A DNA stretch of 64,000 nucleotides from JAQBQB01 sp963846925 (GTDB lineage: Bacteria; Gemmatimonadota; Gemmatimonadetes; Gemmatimonadales; Gemmatimonadaceae), in assembly GCA_963846925.1 (NCBI GenBank), contig CAWJXW010000010.1:325145-389144 (forward strand), written 5' to 3'. Each line of letters opens with the position of its first letter. Position 1 is the first letter of the stretch. Positions 1 through 8,593 of the stretch are shown here, piece after piece. Under the pieces are notes generated by a model, which was not told where the DNA came from, searched no databases, and saw only the letters and a program-made list of their open reading frames with translations. The translations under genes were made by a program, and so were the position numbers.

Positions 1-1430
1 TCGCTGCTCGGAGCGGGCGCCGGGCTCCTGCTGCGCGGTGGGGCACCACGTTTCTGACGCGAGAGCACATCGGCGACCTGTCGCTGGTCGTGCAGCCGCA
101 GCTCGGCCCGACGGTGCTGATGTTCACGACGATTGTGAGTCTCGCGTCCGCGATCATCTTCGGCATCGTGCCGGCGTTCCGTGTGATGCGCACGGATCTG
201 TCGACACCGCTGAATCAAGCGGGAAAGCGTGCCGCGGTCGGACGCCGCGGCGTGTTCGATCGCGCACTCGTCGCGTTGCAGGTCGCGCTGGCCGTGCTCC
301 TGGTGAGCGGCGCGGCGCTGCTCGTCCAGACGCTGCGCAACCTTCGGGAAACGAACCTGGGATTCGATCCGGCGCGACGGTTGCTCATCACGGTCGAGAC
401 GAGAAGCACGTCGTATGCTCGCCAGGGCATGACAACGCAGGTGGCGGGTGAGATGCTGCGGCGCGTGTGGAATCCCCGGCGTACGATCGGCGTCGTTCGC
501 GTCGCTGGTTCCGGTGTACGGCGGGCGCACGCTCACGGACAACGTCACGGTGCCGGAACTCAGGCGCCGGCGGACGGAGATGCCTCGACCATCTTCGTCG
601 GTGTGACACGGACTACTTCGCCTCACTAGGCATTCCCATGCTCGCCGGCCGCGACATCGGTCCGCCTTCTGCAACGTGGCTCGCGGCGCGGTTCGGGAAG
701 TCGTCGTAACGACCTGTCGTGAAGAAATTCCTCGGCGATCGCAATCCGCTCGGCCGGGTGTTCCAGGACGCGGATGAGGGCGACACGACATTCACCGAGA
801 ATCGAGTGATCGGCGTGGTGAGTGCCGCCAAGTTCGCCGACATACGTACTCCCGCGCGTCCGATGTACTTCGTGCCATCAGCGACGGCGACTGGCCCTTT
901 CTCGTGTTGGTAATGCGCACGTCGGGAGACGGCACGCCGATCGCGGCATCGGCGGGGCGCGCCATATCGGCCGTCGCGCCGGGAATCGGCCGAGGAGATG
1001 CGACTCACTGTCCGCGTCGATCGATGCCGCGCTGACGCGCGAGCGCATCGCGGCGACGCTCGCTACGCTTTTTGGCGCGATCGGTCTGAGCCTCGTGGCC
1101 GTTGGACTCTACGGCGTCATGCTCTATCAGGTCACCGAGCGGACGAGGGAGATCGGCATTCGGGTCGCGTTGGGCGCGCGCCGGGGGCCGTGGTCGCCTC
1201 GTGCTGCGCCAGTCGCTCGCAGTCATTTCGGTTGGCCTCATTGCGGGGGTGCCCTTGCACTGCTCGCAGGCCGGGCGGTGAGCTCGCAACTCTATGGTAT
1301 CGCGCCGTACAGTTTGTGGGCGCTGGCTGTAGCGACCTTCGGGCTTCTCGCGGTAGGCGTGTTGGCCTGTCTCGTTCCCACGCGGCGAGCGACTCGCATC
1401 GATCCGCTCACGGCCCTACGCACTGCGTAA
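1..1430 (+). pseudogene. ADOP (MacB/FtsX-like) ABC permease, 3' part with broken frame
   Basis: C-terminal part of an inner-membrane permease of the acidobacterial duplicated orphan permease family; the 5' end lies outside the window. Pieces read in order through several frames: a membrane segment and periplasmic start at 1-470, periplasmic domain at 475-709 and 719-913, then the last FtsX domain at about 1000-1430. That last piece has the family motif EIGIRVALGARRG and the usual ending RIDPLTALRTA. At least four single-base shifts separate the pieces, so no single ORF covers it. The homology is continuous, so sequence error is as likely as decay. It differs in sequence from the two other ADOP genes in this window. 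Confidence 0.8.
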
Positions 1431-1519
1431 CGCGGGGCCGCCGCTGCGACCGACAGAAACCTTAGCGGTCGCCGACGGCCTCGGCGTAACAACTTGTTCG
1501 TAGGCCGGCGGACGGCGTC

Positions 1520-1770
1520 ATGGAAGGATTTGGCATCGAAAAGCTCTCGCTCGTTCTCGTCATCGTCCTCGTGCTGTTCGGCGCGAGGCGAATCCCGGAG
1601 ATCGGAGCGTCCATCGGTAAGGGCATCGAGAATTCAAGCGCGGAATGAGTGACGCGCACGATGAGGCCGATGAGGCGTCGTCGAACGGCAACGCGGACTC
1701 GACTCGAGCGGCCCCGGACTCGGCGCCACGCATGACGGACGCCGAGCCGAAGCGACTGCTCGGGCGCTGA
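1520..1770 (+). CDS. tatA: TatA/E-type twin-arginine translocase subunit, one frameshift
   Basis: Membrane component that forms the pore for folded Tat substrates. It starts with MEGFGIEKLSLVLVIVLVLF, an amphipathic start followed by one membrane helix, then FGARRIPEIGASIGKGI, the classical TatA hinge. As given, the frame stops at 1648 after 42 residues. A one-base insertion near 1629 restores EFKRGMSDAHDEADE and an acidic tail that ends in LLGR at 1770, which is the normal TatA architecture and length (about 83 aa). I therefore take 1520-1770 as the real gene with a sequence error. No tatB/tatC lies next to it. Confidence 0.8.
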
Positions 1771-1852
1771 TCGGGGCGGGCCGAGTCGGCTCGACACATT
1801 CCCGCCGGACTTCACGCGCCGATACCAGCGGCCACGGTTTAGCCACCTCGAG

Positions 1853-3022
1853 GTGTACGCGCTATCGGGTAGCCTCGAGTTTGCGCTTCCTTCACGACGT
1901 GAAGCTGATGACGCCCCCCCTCGTGTCGCGGTCAACTATGCCGTCGCCATCCTGGCCCCGGCATTGGCCTTGGCCATCTCGTTCCTGTTGCGGCCCTTCG
2001 GGACGACGACCTCTGCCATGGCCTTCGTCGGCGTAGTCGTGGTCGTGGCCCGGTTTGGAGGGGCCGGGCCCGCGCTGGTCTCCGGCGCCATCTCCGTCCT
2101 GCTGCTCGACTACTATTTCATCCCGCCGATCCACGAGTTCGACCTTCTCCAGGCAGAGCAAGGCGTCAACGCGCTGGTGTTCGCGCTGGTTGCCCTGATC
2201 GTCGGCTCGACGACGGCGCGATTGCGCGCGGCGGAGCGCACCATGCGCGAGCGCGCCGACGACGAACACGAGCTGCGGAAAGCCGCCGAGGAGCTGACCC
2301 GCGCCCGCGAACAAGTGCTCGCCGTGGTCGCCCACGATCTGAGAAATCCGTTGAGCACGATTCTGGGTGCCGCGTCGCTGCTCGAGGACGCCAGACAGGA
2401 TGCTCGCGAGACTCGAGAGACGCTCGGCCTGATTCACCGCGCGGTCGATCGCATGAATCGACTCATCGGCGATTTGCTCGACATCACCCGGCTCGAAGCT
2501 GGCCGACTCGTCCTCGAGCAGGAGCCCGTCGACGTGGCGGACCTGTTGTCGCAGACGCGCGAATCGTGGGAAGCCACGGCGGCGAGTCGTGAACTTTCGC
2601 TCGAGGTCGGCACCGCGACGGAGGGTCTCGCGGTGTTCGCCGACCGGAGCCGCGTGCTACAGGTCTTCGACAACCTCGTCGGCAACGCCGTGAAATTCTC
2701 GGAATCCGGCGGGCGAATCGCTGTGCGCGCGACCCGAAGCGAGGCTTCGCCCACGGAGGTCAGATTCACCGTCTCCGACACGGGTCCCGGGATTCCACCT
2801 GACGTGTTGAAGGAGCTGTTCCAGCGTTTCTGGCAGGCGAATGCGGCCGATCGTCGAGGACTCGGACTCGGACTCGCCATCTGCAAGGGCATCGTCGAGG
2901 CTCACGGCGGCCGCATCTGGTGCGAGAGTCAGGTGGGCCACGGAGCACGATTCACGTTCACGCTGCCCATCTCGCACCAAACGGCCGCCGCCCTGCTGCC
3001 TCCGATGTCACGCGCCTCCTGA
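1853..3022 (+). CDS. KdpD-like membrane sensor histidine kinase
   Basis: 389 aa. Residues about 25-125 form a DUF4118-type membrane block (short helices around ILAPALALAISFLL, FVGVVVVVARFGG and LVFALVALIVG), as in KdpD. A short coiled linker is followed by HisKA with the phospho-acceptor in VVAHDLRNPLSTI (His161), and a HATPase domain with N box DNLVGNAVKFS, G1 box DTGPGIP, F box and G2 box GLGLGLAICKGI. It lacks the universal-stress domain and Walker motif of full KdpD and has no response regulator beside it, so it is an orphan kinase. The start at 1853 overlaps nothing; a somewhat later start is possible. Function beyond autophosphorylating sensor is not inferable. Confidence 0.88.
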   Translation: MYALSGSLEFALPSRREADDAPPRVAVNYAVAILAPALALAISFLLRPFGTTTSAMAFVGVVVVVARFGGAGPALVSGAISVLLLDYYFIPPIHEFDLLQAEQGVNALVFALVALIVGSTTARLRAAERTMRERADDEHELRKAAEELTRAREQVLAVVAHDLRNPLSTILGAASLLEDARQDARETRETLGLIHRAVDRMNRLIGDLLDITRLEAGRLVLEQEPVDVADLLSQTRESWEATAASRELSLEVGTATEGLAVFADRSRVLQVFDNLVGNAVKFSESGGRIAVRATRSEASPTEVRFTVSDTGPGIPPDVLKELFQRFWQANAADRRGLGLGLAICKGIVEAHGGRIWCESQVGHGARFTFTLPISHQTAAALLPPMSRAS

Positions 3023-3034
3023 GCGCTCTTATCC

Positions 3035-3074
3035 GTCCACCGGTCCACCGGTCCACCGGTCCACCGGTCCACCG
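3035..3074. repeat. Tandem octamer repeat GTCCACCG x5
   Basis: Five perfect head-to-tail copies of GTCCACCG lie in the 53-nt gap between two convergent genes. The same octamer occurs four times at 8156-8188. Each copy junction creates the palindrome ACCGGT, so the array can fold on either strand and may act at the convergent 3' ends. Confidence 0.9.
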
Positions 3075-3075
3075 G

Positions 3076-5222
3076 CTACGGTACGACCCTCCCCTTCACG
3101 TACTTGTCGAACCAGGCACGCTCGTTGAGCATTCTATGAACGTTGTTCCACGAGCCGGCGATCCCGTGCGGCTGGCCGGCGTACTGGATCATCTTGGCCG
3201 GAACGCCCTGCTTCTTGATCGCCACGTAGAGTTGCTCATTCTCCGAGAAGGGCACGCGGTGGTCGATCTCGCCGTTGATGAACAGCGTCGGAGTCCTCAC
3301 CCGGTTCGCGTACGTGATCGGCGACTGCTTGATCATGATCTCGCGCGCCTTGGGGTCCGACGGCGGGCCGTAGAATTCGGTCTCTTTGGTCCGCGGAATG
3401 TCCGAGTTGGCGTAGTCGCTCGTCCAGTTCGCGATCCCCGCGCCCGACGCCGCGGCGGCGAAACGCTCGGGATACTGGGTGATCAACCAGTTCGTCATGA
3501 AACCTCCGTACGAGTGCCCGATCGACGCCACCTTCTTCGGGTCGATCGCGTAGTGCGCGATCGCGTAGTCCACGCCGGCCATCACGTCCTGCCCGTCCTT
3601 CGTGCCCCACGCGCCCCACGTCCCCCACAAGAACTTCTCGCCGTAGCCCGTCGAGCTGCGGAAGTTCACCTCGAGCACGAAGTATCCGTTGGCGGCGAAA
3701 TACTGATTCTTGAAATCGAAGCCGTACTCGTTGGCCGAGTGCGGACCGCCGTGATTGCTGACGATGAGCGGGTACAAGCCGGCGTTGGCGCGATAGCCGT
3801 ATGGGTACAGCAGGAACCCTTCGATCGGCGTGCCGTCGGCGCTCGTGAAGTTGACGCGATCCGCCTTGCTCAGAGCGACTTCGTGCCTGAACTCGTCCTG
3901 TATGTGCGTGAGTTGAACTTCCCCGCTCCCGTCGAACCGCGCGGCAAAGATCTCCGACGGCGCCTCGAACGTGCCGACCTCGTACGCCATCCTCGTTTGT
4001 CCGCGGTCGAAGCTGAAACCGCTCAGGCGCCGTTGGCCCGTCGTCACCTGCTCCACCTTGCCGCCGCTCGCAGACACTCGGAACAGATGCGTCGTTCCAC
4101 CGATGCCGCCCGTGAAGTACACGAACTTCCCATCTCGGCTCCAAAACGGCGCCGACGGCAGATAGTCCCACGCCTCGGTGAGATTGACCTCGCGGCCACC
4201 ACCCGCCGCAACGAGCACGACGTCGACGGGGCCGCCGTTGTCCATCTTCTTCGCGATCACCCAGTCGGTCGGCGTCGAGCGCGTCGTGAGAATCCACGCG
4301 CCGTCGGGCGAATACTGCGCGCCGGCGTACGAGAAGGCGGGGTTCGACGTCAGCTTCTTGAGCGCGCCGTCAACCGTCACCGTCCACACGTCGCTGCGGC
4401 CGTACACCATCTCGTTGCGGTACGTCGAGTCGGCGGTGAACGCGAGCGTCGTCCCAGCCGGATTCCAGTTCGCGCCAGCGGGACGAAGCCCGAGATGCGT
4501 GAGTTGTCGCTCCGCGCCACCGCTCGGCGTGATGAAGATCTCCTGCGGCGGATTCACTTGCGGGTCGGCGCGATTCGCGAGCGGGAACGGCGCCGCGTCG
4601 CGCTGGAAATCCATCCAGTCGAATTCGACGCCCTTGAAGCGCTCTTCGTGTCGCTTCGCGAACTCTGATTCGTAGACCGTCTCGCGCTTTGGCGGCGGCG
4701 TGTCGCGCACGATCGCGCTCATGGTTCCGGCGGAGTTCGGCATCGCGCGACCGCCGCCGCCCCCACCGCGTCCGCCGCGCCCCCCACCCCCCCGCCCCGT
4801 CCGCCGCCCGCGGAGGCGGCGCGGCCGGCGGTAGCGTCTTCCGTGACTTCCGCCGGCGTCGCGGGTTGGAGGGCGAACGCGCGTCCACCGGCCGAGAAAC
4901 GCAGGCGGCCGTCGTCGAGCCACGCGGGCGCCACGGCATTCGCACCGTCGGCGCTGACGCGACGAGCGGGCGCCGACCCGTCCGACGCCACGAGCCACAC
5001 CTCGCTCGTGTTGTCGTTCGTCGCCTCGACGCGCGTGCTGACCGTGAACGCGACCCACTTGCCGTCAGGCGAGAGGTCCGGATTACCGACCGTCTTCACG
5101 CGGTAGTAGTCCTCGATCGCGAGCGCGCGACCCGTCGGCGACTGTGCCGACACGCCGAGCACCGCGACCAACGAGAGAGCGAAGGACACGACTCCACGGC
5201 GAACGACGCTGGACGCTGACAT
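3076..5222 (-). CDS. S9-family serine peptidase (prolyl oligopeptidase type), one frameshift
   Basis: About 715 aa. The start at 5222 (MSASSVVRRG) has a purine-rich GGGGGGAGGG just upstream and begins a signal peptide ending near VLGVSAQ. An N-terminal WD40-like/DPP beta-propeller (repeats such as NPDLSPDGKWVAFTV and AGAQYSPDGAWILTTR) is followed by the alpha/beta-hydrolase domain with nucleophile SIGHSYGGF, acid GEIDHRVP and catalytic His in QPHGIAGS. Secreted dipeptidyl/oligopeptidyl peptidase, probably for peptide scavenging. The frame breaks once inside a Gly-rich linker coded by a long G/C run near 4780-4800, a typical place for a homopolymer error. Convergent with the histidine kinase. 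Confidence 0.92.
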
Positions 5223-5547
5223 CGACCCTCCCCCCGAGTGGGATTCGCTGACTAGTGCGCGCAGATACTCTGTCGCGCGCGCGCCGCCCGCACCAGAGGT
5301 CACGCGTGGCGACACCAAGGCGCCGGGTCGCCTGGAACGGTGAGCGAGAGCCCAAACCTTTGGTGACACGCATCCCGGCTCCGCGCGGCGCAAAGAAAAG
5401 CAGACGTGGGCGTGTGCGCTTAAGCCCGCTAACGCGGTCTGTGCCTTGCGCGTCGCACACCCGTGCCACGCGAAGCGCCCGACCACCCTCGACGGAGCGT
5501 CGTGTGAGAGCCATTCGAGAACTCTCAATCGCGGAGGAGGCAGGACG
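5223..5547. other. Divergent intergenic region, no gene seen
   Basis: 325 nt between two divergent genes for secreted proteins. No convincing ORF, repeat or hairpin was seen. It must hold both promoters, but I cannot point to clear -35/-10 boxes. Confidence 0.5.
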
Positions 5548-6270
5548 ATGCAATCCGGAATCAGTCTGGCGGGAGTGTGGTCAAGCAGCGGTAGAAAGTG
5601 GTCCTTGGCGCTGGCGGCCCTTGCGGTCATCGGGGCAAGCGCGTGCAGCGACAACGACAACACGACTACGGCGCTGACGGCGACGACGATCACGGCGAAC
5701 GCCGCGACCAACGCACAGACCGGCGTCGTGGGTACTGCGTTGGCGCAGCCGGTCGCCGTGATCGTGGCCGATCAGAACGGCGCCGCGCTCGCGAACGCGA
5801 CGGTGAATTGGGCGGTCACGGCAGGCGGAGGGAGCGTCGCGTCGGCGACGAGCGTCACGGACGCAAACGGCAACGCGACCGTCGTGTGGACGCTCGGCAC
5901 CACCGTCGGAACGGACTCGCTCATGGCGTCGATCGCCGGCGGAGCGGACGCGATTCTCACTGCGACGGCAACGGCAGCCGCGGCGTCCGCCGTGCACGTC
6001 ACGAGCGCCGACACACTGACCGTCACGGCCGGAACGACGACCGCGCCGCTCGTCGTGAAAGTCGTCGACCAGTTCGGAAATCCGATATCCGGCGCGACGA
6101 TGACGTGGGCGGTGACCGGCGGCGGAACGCTGAGCGCCACGACGTCGACGACGGACGCGACCGGCTCGACCCAAGTGACCCTGACTACGGCTGCGGCCCC
6201 CGGGAGCTATACCGTGACCGCTACGTCCGGCACCCTCACGCCGGTCACGTTCACGATTACGGGGATGTAG
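5548..6270 (+). CDS. Lipoprotein with two bacterial Ig-like (Big) domains
   Basis: 240 aa. ATG at 5548 is preceded by GGAGGAGG, which decides the start over an upstream in-frame ATG. A signal peptide ends in a lipobox (GASAC), then a Thr/Ala-rich linker and two invasin/intimin-like Ig domains with the pattern VVDQFGNPISGATMTWAVTG, each about 90 aa. Probably anchored in the outer membrane and exposed as an adhesive or structural module. Such Ser/Thr/Gly-rich Big domains are abundant in Gemmatimonadota; no catalytic signature is present. Confidence 0.82.
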   Translation: MQSGISLAGVWSSSGRKWSLALAALAVIGASACSDNDNTTTALTATTITANAATNAQTGVVGTALAQPVAVIVADQNGAALANATVNWAVTAGGGSVASATSVTDANGNATVVWTLGTTVGTDSLMASIAGGADAILTATATAAAASAVHVTSADTLTVTAGTTTAPLVVKVVDQFGNPISGATMTWAVTGGGTLSATTSTTDATGSTQVTLTTAAAPGSYTVTATSGTLTPVTFTITGM

Positions 6271-6281
6271 TCGCCGAGAGC

Positions 6282-6316
6282 GGGGTGCGGGGTGCGGGGT
6301 GCGGAGCGCGGGGTGC
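6282..6316. repeat. Short tandem heptamer GGGGTGC x5
   Basis: Five 7-bp copies (one reads GGAGCGC) in the gap between two convergent genes. G-rich on the plus strand, so it could form a G-tract structure or simply be slippage-prone spacer. Confidence 0.75.
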
Positions 6317-6346
6317 GGCGAAGTGCTGCGCCCCGCGTCCCGCTGC

Positions 6347-6998
6347 TCACTCGAGTTCTCCGCGCCACTCGAAGCGGTAGGCGACGGCGGCCCCCTTGTC
6401 GCCCTCGTACGCGAGTCGCGCGATGAGGAACGTGAACGGCTCCGTGAACCGTGACATCCGAAGCGGGCCCGCGTCGAGCGGCTCGAAGCCAACGTCGCGA
6501 ATCGAGCTGCGCCGCGATCTCCTTTGCCGCGGCGTTGTCGCCACAATAGAACAGGCTTGGCGGAGGGCCGCTCCGGGCCGTTTCAAAAACGCTGAAGAAC
6601 ACCTCGCTCGGCACCGTGCCGAACGCGGATACGACATGAGCGGAGGGCACCTTCTTCGCCAGCTCTTCCGCGCCGGAGGAGGTGTGCGCGACGACGAGCT
6701 CCGTGTCGTCGGCGTTCATCGGCATCGAGCAGGTCACGATCACCTGACCCGACAGATCGCCCGCCTGCTGCAACACATCGTCGACGCGCGACCAGTGCAC
6801 GGCGAGCAACACCGCGTCTGCCTCGCGCGCCGCTTCCGCCGGCGTTCCGGCGCGCGCCACACCACCAGAGTCGCGCGCCAGGCGCTCGAGCTTCTCTCGC
6901 TCACGCGCGTAGCTGAAGACAACGTCGTGTCCCGCGCGAACGAAGATCGTGCCGAGCTTTCCGCCCATCAGGCCTGAGCCGAGAATGCCTACGCGCAT
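6347..6998 (-). CDS. NADP/F420-dependent oxidoreductase-like protein, one frameshift
   Basis: About 217 aa. The N-terminus MRVGILGSGLMGGKLGTIF is the Rossmann GxGxxG dinucleotide site of the PF03807 family (F420-dependent NADP reductase, also pyrroline-5-carboxylate reductase-like). The middle segment VIVTCSMPMNADDTELVV and GAEELAKKVPSAHVVSAFGT is typical of the small 'NADPH-dependent F420 reductase-like' group. One shift near 6500 moves the C-terminus (RDVGFEPLDAGPLRMSRFTE) into another frame that stops at 6347. A paralogue lies at 13862. Soluble cytoplasmic enzyme, substrate unknown. Confidence 0.82.
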
Positions 6999-7014
6999 GT
7001 GAAGGGCCGCGGTG

Positions 7015-8073
7015 TTAATGCCGAGAGCGGCGCACGAGGTCGTCCAACGCGTTGTCGAAGGACGTGCTGCCCGCGAGGTACGGCTTCCACGCGCCGGTCA
7101 GGATCTCCTCGAGCCGCTTCGTTTCGCTGTTCCGCGACCAGATGCCGAACCGTTCCGCATACGGAATGTGCGCGGGAATCAATCCGGAGAGGATCTCGCC
7201 GGTCGTGTAGAAGAGGAGCACGTGGCTCAGCTCGGGCGTGACCGCAATTCTGTGCCTTGCCGCGTCGGCCGTCATCACCGAGTCGACTGGTTGGAGTAGC
7301 TGTCCGGCGTGCGCGCTCTCGTGCAGGATCGTCTCGAGCGCGTACATCTCCTGATTTCCGATCGCGTTGGTGGAAACGGTGACCCGCGGCCCCGCGACCG
7401 TCGTCGTGTACGCGCCGAACCACGAGGCGTACGTGGTCGCGTAGATGTTGATCGGCACGGACGGCCACGGCTGCTTGAGATCGCGTTGCAACTGGGGGAA
7501 GACGCACCCACCGTAACGATCGACGAGTCCGCGCGACGCCGTGATCCAGGCTTTGTTGTGCGCGTCGTGGATCGGCCACCAAACGGCTCGGTAGATGGGA
7601 GCGACTTCCCTGAGCACCGCGTCCAGCGCCGGGTCCAGGTCGGCCGCCTCGAGCGATTCCTCCGGCGAGGCGGCAAGTCGGTCGTTGACGCGCGCCACGA
7701 CGCTGTCGGCGCCCTCCATCCGATCTGTGAGAACATGCGCCGCGTAGTAGCTCAACGCGCTGTTCCACGCTCGTCGCTCGGCCGGGTTCAACGGGCGGAG
7801 TCCCATCGTATCCGCCTGGATGTTGCCGCGCGCGCCCTGCCCGTCGTCGTCGATCCGTTCGCGTCGCTTGGCTTCCTTGTTCAGGAAGTTGTGGAGGTTG
7901 AGCCAGAAGGCGCTCTGGAATTGCAGCCGAGGTTCGACCATCGGCGGGCATTGCGCCACGGGGACCGCCCGCATCGGATCGAGCCGTGGTGGGCCCGGCG
8001 CCGCGCAGCCGGCGACAAGCGCCGCTGCGAGCAGCCCTCCAAGGCGCGGTGCGTTCGTGTCGACCCATGCCAC
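7015..8073 (-). CDS. Putative lipoprotein with HExxH-like motif (HESAH)
   Basis: About 352 aa, not a family I can name. The N-terminus (GGLLAAALVAGCAAPG) is a signal peptide with a clear lipobox. The central part carries TILHESAHAGQL, which matches the HExxH zinc-binding signature, followed about 40 residues later by ELSHVLLFYTTGEIL, where a third ligand could lie. This suggests a membrane-anchored zinc metallopeptidase, but the fold is unverified. Start taken at a GTG around 8073; there is no good ribosome site and an in-frame ATG at 8187 lies inside a tandem repeat, so the start is uncertain. Confidence 0.68.
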   Translation of the reverse strand: MAWVDTNAPRLGGLLAAALVAGCAAPGPPRLDPMRAVPVAQCPPMVEPRLQFQSAFWLNLHNFLNKEAKRRERIDDDGQGARGNIQADTMGLRPLNPAERRAWNSALSYYAAHVLTDRMEGADSVVARVNDRLAASPEESLEAADLDPALDAVLREVAPIYRAVWWPIHDAHNKAWITASRGLVDRYGGCVFPQLQRDLKQPWPSVPINIYATTYASWFGAYTTTVAGPRVTVSTNAIGNQEMYALETILHESAHAGQLLQPVDSVMTADAARHRIAVTPELSHVLLFYTTGEILSGLIPAHIPYAERFGIWSRNSETKRLEEILTGAWKPYLAGSTSFDNALDDLVRRSRH

Positions 8074-8155
8074 CACGCAAACACTGCGCTGAGAGCGCGC
8101 GCAACGGCACGAGCGCGCTGCGTAGGTCGAAAACACGAGATCCTTACGCCTCCCC

Positions 8156-8188
8156 GGTCCACCGGTCCACCGGTCCACCCGGTCCACC
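8156..8188. repeat. Tandem octamer repeat GGTCCACC x4
   Basis: Four copies of the same octamer family as at 3035-3074 (here one extra C before the last copy), located between two divergent genes just upstream of the padR-type regulator. Confidence 0.85.
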
Positions 8189-8235
8189 GCGCACGCCCCC
8201 TCGAACCCTTTGCTCCTTTTGGTTATCTAAAGGGC

Positions 8236-8592
8236 ATGCCCAACGACCGGCTCGGCCCCCGCGCCGAAGTTCTCAGGGGAACGCTGGAGATGCTCGCCCT
8301 CAAGCTTCTGAGCCAGCAGCCCATGCACGGATGGGGGCTGTCGCTCAAGCTGCGCGAGATCTCGCACGACGTGTTCGACGTCAACCAGGGTTCGCTCTAC
8401 CCCGCGCTGCAGGCGATGCTGCGCCGCGGATGGATCCGCGCCGAATGGCGCGCCAGTGAGAACAATCGCCGCGCCCGCTATTACCGCATCACAACAGAAG
8501 GGCGCAAACAGCTCGGCGCCGAGGTCGCGGAATGGAGCCGCGCGTCGGCGGCCGTCAACCGCGTGCTCCAACACGCTTTTGCAGGAGCCTGA
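8236..8592 (+). CDS. PadR-family transcriptional regulator
   Basis: 118 aa, the usual length for the short PadR subfamily. Winged-helix region LRGTLEMLALKLLSQQPMHGWGLSLKL, then the wing NQGSLYPALQAMLRRGWI and NRRARYYRITTEG, all hallmarks of PadR. It ends one base before the ADOP permease start and therefore forms an operon with it. Family knowledge: such PadR proteins are usually local repressors of the neighbouring transporter and respond to small molecules. Start ATG at 8236 preceded by AAAGGG. Confidence 0.93.
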   Translation: MPNDRLGPRAEVLRGTLEMLALKLLSQQPMHGWGLSLKLREISHDVFDVNQGSLYPALQAMLRRGWIRAEWRASENNRRARYYRITTEGRKQLGAEVAEWSRASAAVNRVLQHAFAGA

Positions 8593-8593
8593 C

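Noticed and set aside
2920..4668. Long plus-strand ORF over the S9 peptidase
   Set aside because: Antisense shadow of a clear minus-strand peptidase with catalytic motifs; its own translation is Arg/Val low-complexity.
7309..8235. Plus-strand ORF upstream of the PadR gene
   Set aside because: Runs into the PadR frame by chance and overlaps the lipoprotein gene; PadR start at 8236 has the ribosome site.
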